The notes: generated by a model not told the origin, from the sequence alone. A stretch of 64,000 nt of DNA from Aspidapion aeneum (GCA_963576565.1 OY755044.1:49495134-49559133), one strand, 5' to 3'; positions 44,084 to 54,852 are shown, counted from the first letter of the stretch. Translations and numbers: made by a program.

Positions 44084-45336
44084 CTATGTCGGTTTAGAAC
44101 GTTTTTCTACGTTGTCCGACGCCTATTCTCCACCTCCATCGATCCTGACAATCATCTTCCGTCAGGTTTTTTTAACTCATTCATCTTTGGAATGACTGTT
44201 GTCATTCCAGTTTAGGGCGCCCTCTTTTTCTGCGCCCTATTGGTTGCCATTCTAGAACCTGATTTGGTAATCTTTCGTCGCTCATCCGTTGTACATGGCC
44301 GTACCATATCAGTTGTCTTTTAGTGATGTCATCCGTTATGCTTCCCTCGATTCCCATTCTTTCTTTTATGATCTCATTTCTTATATGATCTGTTCTAGAT
44401 ATTCTCATTGATCTTCTTCTTGCATCCATTTCGACAATTTCCATTTTTGCTTTGTATTTTTCTGTTACGTCTTTATTCCATTCAACAGCGTGCTTTTCAC
44501 CAGTGTTTTATATATGTTAAATTTTACATTCTTTTTTATCTATCTGCTCCATAAAATACTGTTAAGACAACCAATAACCTTTTTTGCTTTTACTATTTTT
44601 TTTCCAGTTCTTTACAGTCTGTTCCTGTCTTGTCAAATGTGACACACAAGTATACATACTCATTGCATGGAGATATTGTTTGTCCATTTTCTAGTTCTAA
44701 TTCACTTGATTCGTTTCCAATATAAAAGTACTACGTCTTGTCCATGTTCACTGTTAAACCCTACTTTTGGTATTCTTTCGTTAACTTTCTCATCATATAC
44801 TCCATGTCTTCTTTATCATTAGCTACAATTACTTGGTCGTCAGCAAACTAGTGTGGATATGGTAAATCGGTCATTAAGTTGTATTCCCATGCCGTGTACT
44901 TTGCGTTTCCAGTTTTTCAGAGCTACGGCGATATATATTTTAAAAAGAGTTGGATAGATACAACATCCCTGTCTTAAGCCTTTCGTTACCAGGAATTCTT
45001 TTGAAAGTCGATTTCCAATTTTGATTTTAGAGTTAGAGCCTTTGTAAAGTTCTTTTATCGCTTTTATGTATGCATGATTGATATTAGTCTGCTCTAACAC
45101 TGTCCATAATTTTTCTACTGGAACGGTATCATATGCTTTTTGTAGGTCCACAAAGGTAACATGAGTCTCTATATTTCTGGCGCTTCTTTTCTCAATTACT
45201 TGTTTAAGACAAAAAACATTATCTTTACAAGATCTGCCAGCACGAAACCCACTTTGCTCTTCTTCTTCTTGTTCATGAAAATCATTCTCTATTAGATCTC
45301 TAAGAATCCTACCGTACAATCTACTTAGAGTACTGG
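44084..45336 (-). mobile_element. RTE-type LINE, copy 2, 5'-truncated and inverted
   Basis: The minus strand repeats the sequence of copy 1 from CCAGTACTCTAAGTAGATTG (5' edge, near 45336) to AACGTTCTAAACCGACATAG (3' edge at 44084). It contains a 170-residue reverse-transcriptase piece (45352-44840) with EEQSGFRAGRSCKDNVF, ETHVTFVDLQKAYDTVPVEK and TKGLRQGCC, then WYGHVQRMSDERLPNQVLEW and GRRKRGRPKLE. The FADD codons are present near 44838 but out of frame. It cuts the N-terminal end of the Transib-like transposase. The 3' ends of the two RTE copies face each other about 2.9 kb apart. Confidence 0.85.
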
Positions 45337-45669
45337 TAGACCCGGGTCGCAAGGACCAAATAGACGACTCTGCTCGAAGGGTAGAAAACTAGAGATATCA
45401 CAAAAATTACTCTAAAGTTTACTGCTTGACTTGCACTTGACCAGCAGTGTTCTGAGGAGTCCCATAAGGACGAAACGGTTAACTGTCAACACTTATTAGG
45501 TGTCCATTAGATCTTGGACCCCCGTGAGGTTAAGCTTTCAAGCTACCCACGGAAAAATATAAGGGAAACAAAAAACTTTTTTTTGCCCGATTAGCCATGA
45601 AACTTGTTTGATCATACTCAAGTTAATTCAAATAAGTATGATTTACGCTACACAAGGTTTGAAGGTTGG
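45337..45669. repeat. Spacer with a half-copy of the foldback hairpin (45506-45612)
   Basis: GATCTTGGACCCCCGTGAGG, AAGCTTTCAAGCT, CACGGAAAAATATAAGGGAA and CCCGATTAGCCATGAA follow the right half of the hairpin at 13399-13572 with moderate divergence and the same spacing. The upstream part (45337-45505, with ATAAGGACGAAACGGTTAAC) matches nothing I recognise. Confidence 0.55.
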
Positions 45670-46427
45670 TTACCGGCTGGGTAACGGACATACCTTCACC
45701 AAACTACAGTCAAGTAATCCTTTCGCGGTTTTTGCTTGCACGACATGGGGGATTTTATCTGGACTCGAGTAAATTTTTTCAATTCTACCGAGCGACCACC
45801 TAAGTGGGGGTAGGTTTTCGTCTTTCAACGCTACTAAAGTTCCAACTTTTGGAGGGCTATCGGGGGTATTCCATCTTTCGCGTTGTTGCAACGACTGCGG
45901 AAATGGACCCATAAAATCTGCACTCACATGGGAAAAGGGCTTCACCTGGGACACCCTAAATTTAGGAGGGTCACCCATGATTGGGTACAATGGTTTGGGA
46001 TTTACCCTGGCACAACAAAAACACTTGGAAATAACACTGTGAATGGCACTTTTCACAGACCAAATCCAAAACTCTTGATTTAGTAGGTACTCCAATAAAC
46101 AGGACCTGGATGTCCATGCTCATTATGGAATTTCTCAATAATCAAAGTGGTAAGCCTGTGACTACGAGGCAATAACATGGGGTGTTTCACCTCATATGTC
46201 AAATCAGTGTGACGCAATCCACCGCCCACCCTGAGGACACCATGGGAATCAAAAAAAGGAGCTAACTTTCGTAGAGGCTTAGCACAACTCTCACCTTTAC
46301 GCATCCTTTTCAAATCTTCCAGAAAGACTTCTTGTTGTACAACTAGCACAACAACTAAGGTAGCATAATAAAGATCTGCCTCATTGAGGGCTTTAGTAGA
46401 AAAAGACAAAGAAGGATCTTTCTTCAC
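45670..46427 (-). pseudogene. BEL/Pao element fragment with internal deletion
   Basis: The first piece (46427-46080) has LRKLAPFFDSHGVLRVGGGL and HPMLLPRSHRLTTLIIEKFH with NEHGHPG, the zinc-binding start of a BEL/Pao integrase. The second (46095-45670) continues with FWIWSVKSAIHSVISKCFCC, the CFCC pair, and VSADFMGPFPQSL with the first catalytic Asp. It then jumps directly to QQRERWNTPDSPPKVGTLV and LKDENLPPLRWSLGRI, the DUF5641 domain at the end of the polyprotein. The rest of the integrase core is deleted (junction near 45890). No LTR is recognised around it. Confidence 0.85.
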
Positions 46428-46969
46428 TCAAAAAGGTCTCAAACAAAAGGCAACAATGTCTAATATTCTACGCAAAGAGTACACCTGTACCTCATTGTAA
46501 CAGGCGGCTGTGTGACAGTGGTACTGTCAACTCAAGTGGCCAAGGCTTAAAAGTTGCGAGCTACCAATTTATGCAACTATTTGAAAATTGATAAAATTAT
46601 TAAGAGTTACTATATGTTATTAAATTTAGACGATCTCGAAAGGGAATTTGACGGTTCTTGGAGGAAATAAATGCTATAAACGTTTTTCTCAAATGTATAA
46701 CCAATGTAGGAAAATCATACATACCTTCTCATGTAGCTTCACGCTTTCACTTCTAATATTTATTATTTAAATATCAAATTTTTTTTTAGGGCAACGCATG
46801 GTATTTTGATGTTAAAAACACCATAAAACAGTTAAAAACATTATTTCAAAACACTGGAAACAGTAATAATTAAAAGCTTTGAAATTAATAAACTCCAAAA
46901 GAAAAGACTAAAATAATTGAATGAATGAATAATAAAGTTAACAGTTTTATACAATGTTAAAATAATTGA
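46428..46969. other. Non-coding stretch, nothing recognised
   Basis: AT-rich sequence between a BEL/Pao fragment and the tail of a LINE. No ORF of note, inverted repeat or RNA gene was seen. Confidence 0.5.
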
Positions 46970-48790
46970 TAGACAATAGACAATAGACAACTTTATTAAT
47001 CTTTTCAGCTACAATAATGTAGATAAGATACGTCAAATACAAAAAATAAAAAATAAAAACGAAAACACATTTACAAGATTTGTATATATATGTATATAAA
47101 TATTGATAACAAAAATTTACCTTCTGCCCAACATGTAGTTTTCAAATTCAATTAAACTATAAAAAGTTTCTTTTAATAAAAGATTTTTGATTTCTTTTTT
47201 GAATCTTGGCAGCGACGTAGTTTGTTTGATTTTGTTTGGCAACAAGTTAAAGAATTTGCATCCAAGATAATGAGTACTTTTTTTTTATATACTCATGGTT
47301 GTGTTTATGGATGCTGAAGTGGTTACGACTTCTAGTTGGATAGTTGTGATAAGAACTATTTAATGTAAAGATATTTTGGTGTTGAAAAATGAAAATGAGT
47401 AGTTTATATATGTAAATACTTGTTATTGTCATAATTTTATTATCCTTAAATGCAGAGCGACAAGTACCGTTGTAAGGTATATTGAAAATTAATCTTATAA
47501 GTCTCTTTTGACCTACCAATACTCTTTCCACATCCTGAGCACTACCCCATACTGCCACACCATAGGCCAGAGCCGAGTATGCATTAGCATAATACACAGT
47601 AATAAGATTTTTTAAACTGAGAGAGTTTTTAAGTAACTTAATCATGAAGTAGCATATATTAAGTTTTGAGCATACACTACTTATGTGTAAACTCCACTCG
47701 AAATGAGTATCGACAATAGTTCCCAAAAATTTTGAGCTATCGCTAACTGGCAAAGGGATGTCATTAAACATTATATTGAGGTCGGTAGGTTTACGGGACT
47801 TTGTTTTAAATTCCATAAAGACAGTTTTAGAGACATTTATAATCAGATTGTTTTGCTTGCACCAGTTCGAAAATTCATTTAGGGTAAAGTTGATTTTTTC
47901 ATGAAGAAAATTTGTGTCTTTTGCGGATACTACGATGGACGTATCATCGGCGAACATAAACACAAGTCCCCACGTGATATATTCGGGAAGATCGTTAATA
48001 AACAGCAAAAATATTAAAGGTGCAAGCACACTGCCTTGGGGCGTGCCTATGTTTGATTCTGTAGATTCTGAATATGTGCTTCCTATTTTGATTTTAAATT
48101 TTCTATTTGTAAGAAAAGATTTAATGCAGTTATTAAGGGGGTTTTGGATACCTAGTTTTTCGAGTTTTTTATATACAAAGTTAGGGTCTATGGTATCAAA
48201 AGCACGGGTTAGATCAAACAATAGTGCAACAACTCTATCGCCTTGGTCTAGTTTGTTGTAGATCTGTTGAACAAAGTCAATGCTGGCTGTTTCGGTAGAG
48301 TGCAGTTCTCTGAAACCGTGTTGGCTTGGAGATAAGATCTGATATTTTTTAAGAAATTGATTTATTTGGTTGCATAGAACTTTTTCAAAGACCTTAGAGA
48401 AACTGTTCAACAAAGAAATCGGACGATAGTTTTCCACCGACAAATGGTCGCCCTTTTTATAGATAGGTAAGATATTAGCTTCTTTTAGGTGAGAAGGGTA
48501 GGTACCTTCAGATATAGATAGATTTATCAGAAAAGTAAGGCAAGTTATCATTTTCAAAGAAGCATTTTTCAGTAGGGATATGGGTATTTCATCGGGTCCC
48601 GCCGATTTTTTGTTTGGCAAGCATTTCAGTGCGAGTTTAACATCATGTGTAGTAACTTCGGTAAAAGTAAATGATTTGTGATTTTTCTTAGTCGTTGTGC
48701 AATCTGCGGACAAGCTGCCCTGGAAATGAGATTGGAGCTTGTCAGCAACAACAGAGGACAAATAAATTTCCCCAGTTGAAATAAAAACCC
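46970..48790 (-). mobile_element. CR1/L2-group LINE, 5'-truncated, with TTGTCTA tail
   Basis: On the minus strand a reverse-transcriptase ORF is followed by a 3' UTR of about 270 bases ending in AATAAAGTTG and then three to four tandem copies of TTGTCTA (46970-46995). A 3' end made of a short tandem repeat instead of poly(A) is typical of the CR1/L2 group. ORF1 and the endonuclease are missing, so the copy is truncated. No target duplication could be fixed. Confidence 0.75.
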
Positions 48791-48878
48791 CCTTAAGAAG
48801 TGTGAACGAAAGCAAACGAACCAAGCGAAGCGCAACTAAAGAGTGTTTGCTCCAACAACTTTCGAAAGTTTCAGTCAC
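47247..48878 (-). CDS. LINE reverse transcriptase, 543 residues, uninterrupted
   Basis: Motifs in order: KKSAGPDEIPISLLKNA, NYRPISLLNSFSKVFEKVL, SPSQHGFRELHSTETASIDF, VALLFDLTRAFDTID (first catalytic Asp region), GTPQGSVLAPLIFLLFIND, LVFMFADDTSIVV (FADD box), NNLIINVSKTVFMEF, SSKFLGTIVDTHFEW and a thumb with YALAYGVAVWGS-like sequence (read here as YSALAYGVAVWGSAQD). The polymerase is free of stops, unlike every other LINE here, so the copy is young. Roughly the first 30-45 residues from the ATG at 48878 do not look like LINE protein and probably come from flanking DNA fused in frame at the truncation point. Without an endonuclease it could not mobilise by itself. Confidence 0.88.
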   Translation of the reverse strand: MTETFESCWSKHSLVALRLVRLLSFTLLKGVFISTGEIYLSSVVADKLQSHFQGSLSADCTTTKKNHKSFTFTEVTTHDVKLALKCLPNKKSAGPDEIPISLLKNASLKMITCLTFLINLSISEGTYPSHLKEANILPIYKKGDHLSVENYRPISLLNSFSKVFEKVLCNQINQFLKKYQILSPSQHGFRELHSTETASIDFVQQIYNKLDQGDRVVALLFDLTRAFDTIDPNFVYKKLEKLGIQNPLNNCIKSFLTNRKFKIKIGSTYSESTESNIGTPQGSVLAPLIFLLFINDLPEYITWGLVFMFADDTSIVVSAKDTNFLHEKINFTLNEFSNWCKQNNLIINVSKTVFMEFKTKSRKPTDLNIMFNDIPLPVSDSSKFLGTIVDTHFEWSLHISSVCSKLNICYFMIKLLKNSLSLKNLITVYYANAYSALAYGVAVWGSAQDVERVLVGQKRLIRLIFNIPYNGTCRSAFKDNKIMTITSIYIYKLLIFIFQHQNIFTLNSSYHNYPTRSRNHFSIHKHNHEYIKKKYSLSWMQIL

Positions 48879-48884
48879 TCTGCT

Positions 48885-49120
48885 CTCTAGGCGTTCTTAG
48901 CTTGCCGCTAGCTGATTGGTCTAAAATCTAAGCTTTCTTTAACGGTTTTCTTGTCCAAGACAAGCCACGCTGCTCTACAGACATTCTTGGCTTGCCGTTG
49001 CCGTGCTTTGAAACTTAAGCTCTCTTGCATTGGCGAGAAAGTCAAAGAGACAAAATACCACCGCAATTCAAAGATGCGTGGATTCAGAAAATCGATAAAG
49101 TTAAAAATCATACAGTGTGT
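48885..49120. repeat. Diverged ~85-bp tandem duplication
   Basis: The stretch with CTGCTCTCTAGGCGTTCTTA, GCTTGCCG and later AAGCTTTCTT is followed about 85 bases on by CTGCTCTACAGACATTCTTG, GCTTGCCG and TTAAGCTCTCTT. The two halves agree in order and spacing. A minus ORF over it (49111-48908) matches nothing known and is not supported as a gene. Confidence 0.5.
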
Positions 49121-49205
49121 TTTTTAAAAGTTGAAAATCGTTTATATAATTTGTTTCCAGTTACAAAATATGAATTTTTTTGATGTTAGTGGCTCAAAGG
49201 ACATA

Positions 49206-49264
49206 TTAGCCGAATACAACTTTTATTAAAATACAGCGAATACAACTTTTATTAAAATACAGCG
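49206..49264. repeat. 26-bp perfect tandem duplication
   Basis: GAATACAACTTTTATTAAAA followed by TACAGC occurs twice in a row directly upstream of the BEL/Pao element. On the minus strand each copy contains AATAAAAG, similar to a polyadenylation signal. Confidence 0.9.
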
Positions 49265-49346
49265 AACCTGAAAATATGCCAAAAAACAAGTCGCCGGAGT
49301 TGCCATAAATTTTACTTAATCTTAACCTAGTCTTGCATATAATTAA

Positions 49347-49897
49347 TGCTTGTTGATGATTGCTTTATTTTTGTAACGTTTTTGGGAAGTTTTTAGACTA
49401 GACTAGTTAATTTTACTACACTATTGCAAATAGAAAAATGCGCGTTTAATTTAATTTTACTCTAAATAATTATCAAGCTCAACGCCCTTTTCCTTGCATC
49501 CCTTATTAGGTGTTTCCACCCTTCCTACCCCTACTTCCTTCTGCACTGAAGAACGGACTGTGTGGAAACCACAGACGCGCGAGCCGCTGCGCGCCGGGCG
49601 AAGACAAGGAAGCATCGAGCATCACTACCGCCGTCGTTCATATATCGACATATACGTCACAATTTTTAACCTTGCGGTTTTTCTGATCAATACCCACGAA
49701 GGTGATAGTGCCGGTTTCCTTCCAGAATTTACGTTCCTGGAATAATAGGTAAGTCGAGCTTGTTTCTTAACTTAATTTTTTTCGTTTACTACTATTGAGT
49801 GTCTTGAACCCAAGAATCGGGATCCAAACAGGATTGGAACCACGCGTACCCTAGTTTATACCTTCCATGCTGAAATAACCTTAACCCTACCCTTTCA
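49347..49897 (+). repeat. 5' LTR of the BEL/Pao element
   Basis: It begins TGCTTGTTGATG and ends ACCCTTTCA (TG...CA). The GC-richer middle (GAAGAACGGACTGTGTGGAA, GCGCGAGCCGCTGCGCGCC) and end (CTGAAATAACCTTAACCC) match the 3' LTR closely. The 83-residue ORF over it is LTR sequence. Confidence 0.9.
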
Positions 49898-49900
49898 TTT

Positions 49901-49918
49901 TGGTCTTTCGAACCGGAT
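49901..49918 (+). other. tRNA primer-binding site of the BEL/Pao element
   Basis: TGGTCTTTCGAACCGGAT begins three bases after the LTR. Its complement ends in CCA and contains GGTTCGA, the T-loop consensus of tRNA 3' ends, so it pairs with the last 18 bases of a tRNA. Which tRNA I cannot say. Confidence 0.85.
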
Positions 49919-49970
49919 ATGTTCAATCCTGTTAAAATCATCCTGTTTTTTGGAATTTTAAGGACTTAAT

Positions 49971-50400
49971 TTGCTAAATAAATTTCTTATTGCAAAGTGT
50001 ATTTTAGTTCCATTTAAGGGTGATTTAAAACAATTTCCCACCTTTCAACAAACGTTTAATACGATGGTTCACACCTCTACTAAGGCCACTAATTTAGAAA
50101 AATTTTATATTTTAGTTTCTTACTTAGAAGGTTGGACCTTTTTTCAGATAAACCGATAATTAACGAAATGCGTATAAATTACCATATTGCGTATTCTACT
50201 CTTTTCGATAGGTATAATAATAAACGCCTGAGGGCTTAGACGCTCTGGAAAATATTACTCCCCTTAAATATGGAAATGCAATAGGTTTACGTAATTTAAT
50301 CGACACCTTTTTTTTTAACTATGATGTTCCTAGATCGGCTAGACAACTCGACCAGAAAGGCCTTTGAAAAGGAAGACCAAAATTCAATATTGTTAAAGAT
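49971..50400 (+). pseudogene. BEL/Pao Gag, N-terminal (DUF1759-like) part
   Basis: Reads VPFKGDLKQFPTFQQTFNTM, then ATNLEKFYILVSYLEG, the F-x-G-d-x-x-x-W/F-x-x-F signature of the structural protein of BEL/Pao and related insect elements. The first ORF ends at 50159, and frame changes occur before the next ORF begins at 50404. It is non-functional. Confidence 0.75.
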
Positions 50401-50403
50401 TTT

Positions 50404-51495
50404 GTGTCCAGGCAATGCACTGCCCTTAAGGCTCTTCCTCAAAAGGAACCTCATCCTCAACCCGCTATAATAAATAAAAATATTACGCGCTCTACGACTT
50501 TTTCTTCGTCTTCTAATAATAGAAATAACCGTTCTACATTTTTTGTGAACTCGGAAGGTCGACAGAATAATAACCCTACTGATGCTAGCAATAATAAAAA
50601 CCTTTCGTGTCTACTGTGTCGAGGTAAACATATTATTTTCCAATGTCCTTCATTTTTGCAGAAATGTCCTCAGGAGCGTTTTGATATTATTAAAGCTCGA
50701 CGAGCTTGTATCAACTGTCTCGCGTCTGCGCACACGCAGATCGGGTGCAAGACCACAAAAAGGTGTTTCCACTGTGCCAAGTTTCATCATTCTCTTTTAT
50801 GCTTTGCAACTAATAATGCGCAGGGGTCACCTACTCATAACTATACGGATAATACTACCCCTAATTATACTGATTCTACTCATTCTTCGGTACTAGCTAT
50901 TCAGAGCACATCTGCTGCACCCCCTGGGATTCCCGTGAGTCAACCATTTTTGACCTCAACAAGTCAACCCACTTCCACTGGTCAGCAAATCTCTAGCGGT
51001 CAGCAAAGCACTACTGTTGGCATGTTACTTAATCATCATGAGGTCATGCTCTCTACCGTACTAATTAAAATTAAAGATGTTTTTAATAATTCGCATGTAG
51101 GCCGTGGCATTTTGGACTCTGGAGCCCAAAGCAGTTTCATAACAAAAAATTTCGCGAATAAATTAGGTCTACCTAAATGCAAAATACAAATGACCCTACA
51201 GAGGTTAGATCAAATGAACTCGACTGCTAATTTTTACATAAATTGTACTATTGGCTCCCTAGTGGACCCTCTATTTTCGATAAATACACCATTTTTTGTG
51301 ATTGATAAAATTTGTGATAATAAACCATCGGTTCCTTATAACTTGCAGGACTGGCACTTTATCGATAATTTAACCTTTGCTGATCCCTATTTTAATAAAT
51401 CGGAAAAAATCGATTTTTTACTTGGAAATGACATTTTTCCCTATATTTTACAAACGGGAGAATACATAACAGCTCTGATAAACCTGTCTGTGTAA
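50404..51495 (+). pseudogene. BEL/Pao Gag C-terminus and aspartic protease
   Basis: A long open piece of 363 residues. Zinc-binding segments CLLCRGKHIIFQCPSF, ACINCLASAHTQIGC and RCFHCAKFHHSLLC occupy about residues 70-140, followed by a Ser/Thr/Gln-rich spacer. The protease (DUF1758-like) follows with GRGILDSGAQSSFITKNFAN, where the D-S-G triad is the active site, and later FLLGNDIFPYI. It cleaves the polyprotein during particle formation. The ATG at 50404 is only the first in-frame methionine; the real protein starts upstream. Confidence 0.9.
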
Positions 51496-52700
51496 ATACC
51501 TCTTTCGGTTGGACACTTCTAGGTAAAGTTAAAGAAACCTCTTCTTGTTCACTAAAAAGTGGCGCTTTTTTACTTTATCGGAAAATCAATCTCTTGATTT
51601 TACGCTACAAAAGTTTTGGGAAGTAGAGGAAGTACCTAGCAAAAAACATTTTGCCCCAGAGGACGTTTTTTGTGAAACATACTTTTAGGAAACTACTAAA
51701 AGGGACTCCATGGGGCGTTACATCGTCTCCATGCCGCTTAAAGTCACGTCTCCCGATTTTGGAAACACTCGCACTCTTGCTTTGCGCAGATTTTTTTTTG
51801 TTGGAAAAACGATTACTTTTTAATCAATCTTATTAATTCTATTTATTCCGAGGCTATGCAAGATTATATAGACCAGGGGCACATGACTAAAGTTGCGCCG
51901 CCCTCGGGTGCTGAGATGCACAATTTTTTCCTCCTCGACAACCCCTATGAGAATTGTGTATGACGCCTCAAGCCATGCGGCTAATAAGGTCTCTCTTAAC
52001 TCTACTGTGTATACAGGGCCTAAATTGCAACAAGATTTAGTTGCTATTATTCTTAAATTTCGATTACATGAAGTTTGTTTTACTTGCGATTTGAAACAAA
52101 TGTACAGAAGAATTGCTATTGACTCAAGTCAACATAAATTTTAAAGAATACTTTGGCGTTTTTCGCCGCATGAACCTATCACAGATTACGAAATAAACGT
52201 TGAATTTTTGGAGTTTCATGCTCCCCGTATCTTGCGATACGAACTCTTACAACTTGCCACTGATTACCCGAAATTACATTGACGATGTGACGACCGGTAG
52301 TTTCGATTTAAAAAACGCGATTTTATTAAAAAATCAACTAATTGAGCTCTTAGGAAAGGGTAACTTTTAGGCTAAAAGATGGACTAGTAATGACCCCCGA
52401 TTATTACAAGATCTGCCTCAATCCCATATTCAAACCAATGCTTTATCTTTTGATCAAGATTGCGATAATATACAAAAAATTCTGGGCTTAAAATCCAGTA
52501 AAAGCCCATTTTTTCTACTCTTTTGAGGACAGCAGACATACAGTGTGCACCAAAAGAACTATACTTAGTGACCTGGTAAGAATGTATGATCCATGCGGAT
52601 TTTTGACGCCAGTTACTTTTTATGGAAAAGCACTGGTGTAGTATTGTTGGTCGGTTGGTCTTCAATGGGATGAAATGGTACCCCCGGAAGTTTTGTCAAA
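51496..52700 (+). pseudogene. BEL/Pao reverse transcriptase, fragmented
   Basis: Pieces in three frames: PILETLALLLCADFFLLEKR (51651-51836), then MQDYIDQGHMTKVAPPSG, then PTMRIVYDASSHAANKVSLN and FTCDLKQMYRRIAID (51893-52144), and a YIDD active-site box encoded at 52275-52286. D-x-K-x-M-Y followed by Y-[IV]-D-D is the BEL/Pao polymerase signature. Stops and frame changes near 51840, 52144 and 52370 destroy it. Confidence 0.85.
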
Positions 52701-52779
52701 ATAGGAAAAATTTAAATCTGAACTTTCTTTTTTACAAAATTTTACTATTCCCAGGAAAATAAATATTTTTAACTATACT

Positions 52780-53267
52780 ACAGCTCAATTAGTAGGGTTT
52801 AGTGATGCCAGTGAACTTGGCTATTGCTGCGTGGTATATATACGGTGTACCTACTCGGATAATACCATTCAGAATTTTTTTGTGCCTGGTAAATCAAAAT
52901 TAGCCCCCCTTAAAAGACAAAGTATTCCCCGTTTGGAGCTATGCGGCTGTGTTTCTTTGTGTGTTTTCTACTTTGTAAACTTTTAACCTTTATTTATGAG
53001 ACTTTTTCAAGTAAAATAACTTTTGAAAATATTTTTGCGTTTTCTGATAGCCAATGCGCGTTAGATTGGATAAAAGGCTCTGCGCATAACTGGAAAACCT
53101 ATGTTGCGAATAGGGCGGCTTACATTCAGGAACGCATAAATCCCGAATATTGGTTATATGTCCCTACGGCTATGAATATATCTGATTGTGGGTCAAGGGG
53201 GATGTACCCAAGCGATTTTTTAAATTTTACTTTTACAAAGGTCCAGATTTTTTATATGACCTTGTAG
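52780..53267 (+). pseudogene. BEL/Pao RNase H region
   Basis: A first part has LVGFSDASELGYCCVVYIRC with the catalytic Asp and, later, QSIPRLELCGCV with the Glu. After a frameshift the ORF 52941-53267 has IFAFSDSQCALDWIKG (second Asp) and YVPTAMNISDCGSRGM (end motif N-x-A-D/C). It removes the RNA template after minus-strand synthesis in working relatives. Confidence 0.85.
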
Positions 53268-54482
53268 ATACCTGGTCATTTACGAAATATAATTTGCCTT
53301 CATGCGAAGAATCACAAAAGAAAAAACGCAATTTGATTAATAGTTTGAATCTTACGATTTTCGTGCAAAAAAGTTTTATTGATAATTTATTTGAAAAATA
53401 TAGTTCGCTATCCGCGATAAAAAGAATTGTAGGATTTTTTTTGCGCGCTGTTGAAAATTTAAAAAATAAAAATAAAATTAAGAAGCCGTATTTAACGAAT
53501 GTTGAGTTGTATCGCGCTTTACTTTTTATAATTAAACATTTCCAATCGATTTATTTTAAAAAGAAAATTAGTTTGTTGCAAGAAAATAGGCCAATAAACA
53601 ATAGGGCAATAAAAAGGTTAAATCCGTTTTTGGAAGCTGAAACGGGCTTATTACGAGTAGGCGGTCGCTTGAGTCATTCGGATTTATGCTTTGACAAAAA
53701 ATACCCCTTGCTTTTACCTAATAATTGCATTTTTACCACATTGCTTATTAAAGATATACATATCACTTATTTACACTGCGGATTACAGACCACTTTATTT
53801 TTATTTTTTCAATCCTTTTGGATCCTTGCTGCTAAAAGAGTGGTCCGCAAAATATTACACAGTTGCCTTCCATGTTGGAAAACTAACCCCATTGCTTTTC
53901 AAGCCCCTATGGGAAATTTGCCCAAATTTCGATTATGTCAAGCCAAACCCTTCTCACAAGTAGGAATCGATTTCTGCGGCCCTTTTGACATTAAAACGTC
54001 AAAATTGCGTAGTTTTAAGATTGTTAAATCCTACGTCTGCTTATTTATTTGCTGTGTCGTAAAATGCGTTTACATTGACTTGGTTTCGGATATGTCTACT
54101 GATGCCTTTTTGGCCGCTCTGCGCCGGTTTATGGCTAAAAGAGGCCGAATTCAGCATATTTTCACAGATTGTGGTACGAATTTTGTTTCTGCTGATAAAT
54201 ACTTACGTAAAATATTGATAAGATTGTGCGAAACAAGAATCCATTGAGTGGCATTTTAACCCACCTGTGGCCCCCCATATGGGTGGGCTTTGGGAGTCGA
54301 ACATTAAGTCTACTAAAACTCATTTAAAGCGTGTGATTGGCAAACAATTACTAACGTACGAAGAGTTCGTTACCGTTCTGGCACAAATAGAGGGTGTTCT
54401 TAATTCGCGTCCCCTGTTTGAAATATCGAGTGACCGTACCTGTTCTTACTCCGGGTCACTTCTTAAATTTGGAACCTCTTAA
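53186..54482 (+). pseudogene. BEL/Pao integrase
   Basis: An ORF of 353 residues covers most of it. LLRVGGRLSHSDLCF and IHITYLHCGLQTTLF provide the zinc-binding His pair and SCLPCWK the Cys pair. The DDE core has QVGIDFCGPFDIK (first Asp) and QHIFTDCGTNFVS (second Asp). After a frameshift at about 54247 the piece 54267-54482 has [20 protein letters not shown] with the catalytic Glu and EGVLNSRPL. Acidic residues are preserved although the frame is broken. Confidence 0.92.
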
Positions 54483-54834
54483 TACTCTCCCAGACCCCGA
54501 TCTTACAGAAATACCTTTAAATAGATTGGACAGGTGGCAACTTTTAGTTAGAATCCAACAGGATTTTTGGAAACGGTGGAGAACCGAGTATTTACATACG
54601 CTGCAGCAAAGAGCGAAGTGGCTTGAGGGCATGAGCTCGGTCACTATTGGTACTCTCGTGCTTATAAAAGACGAAAATGCGTCTCCTTTAGATTGGCCAC
54701 TTGGCCGAATTACCGATTTATTCTACGGAACTGATAAGTTTCCAAGGGTTGCAGTGGTTAAAACTTACAAAGGCGTCTATAAAAGACCACTAGTTAAACT
54801 TTGCCAACTGCCCCCTTCTAGTTCTCATGAATGA
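54394..54834 (+). pseudogene. BEL/Pao polyprotein C-terminal domain (DUF5641-like)
   Basis: Reads LNRLDRWQLLVRIQQDFWKR, WRTEYLHTLQQRAKW, TIGTLVLIKDENASPLDWPL and GRITDLFYGTDKFPRVAVVK, the domain that ends BEL/Pao integrases and probably helps DNA binding. It overlaps the previous ORF in another frame (54394-54482). The stop at 54834 lies just before the polypurine tract, as expected for the last domain. Confidence 0.9.
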
Positions 54835-54852
54835 AATTGCGCGGCATTTCAT

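Noticed and set aside
43449..44097. Plus-strand ORFs (43449-43667, 43691-43882, 43909-44097) as genes
   Set aside because: The minus strand carries the Transib-like transposase blocks in conserved order; these are antisense shadows.
45352..45505. Gypsy-type coding reading SVLRSPIRTKRLT in the spacer
   Set aside because: Too short and without a second motif; kept only as unassigned sequence.
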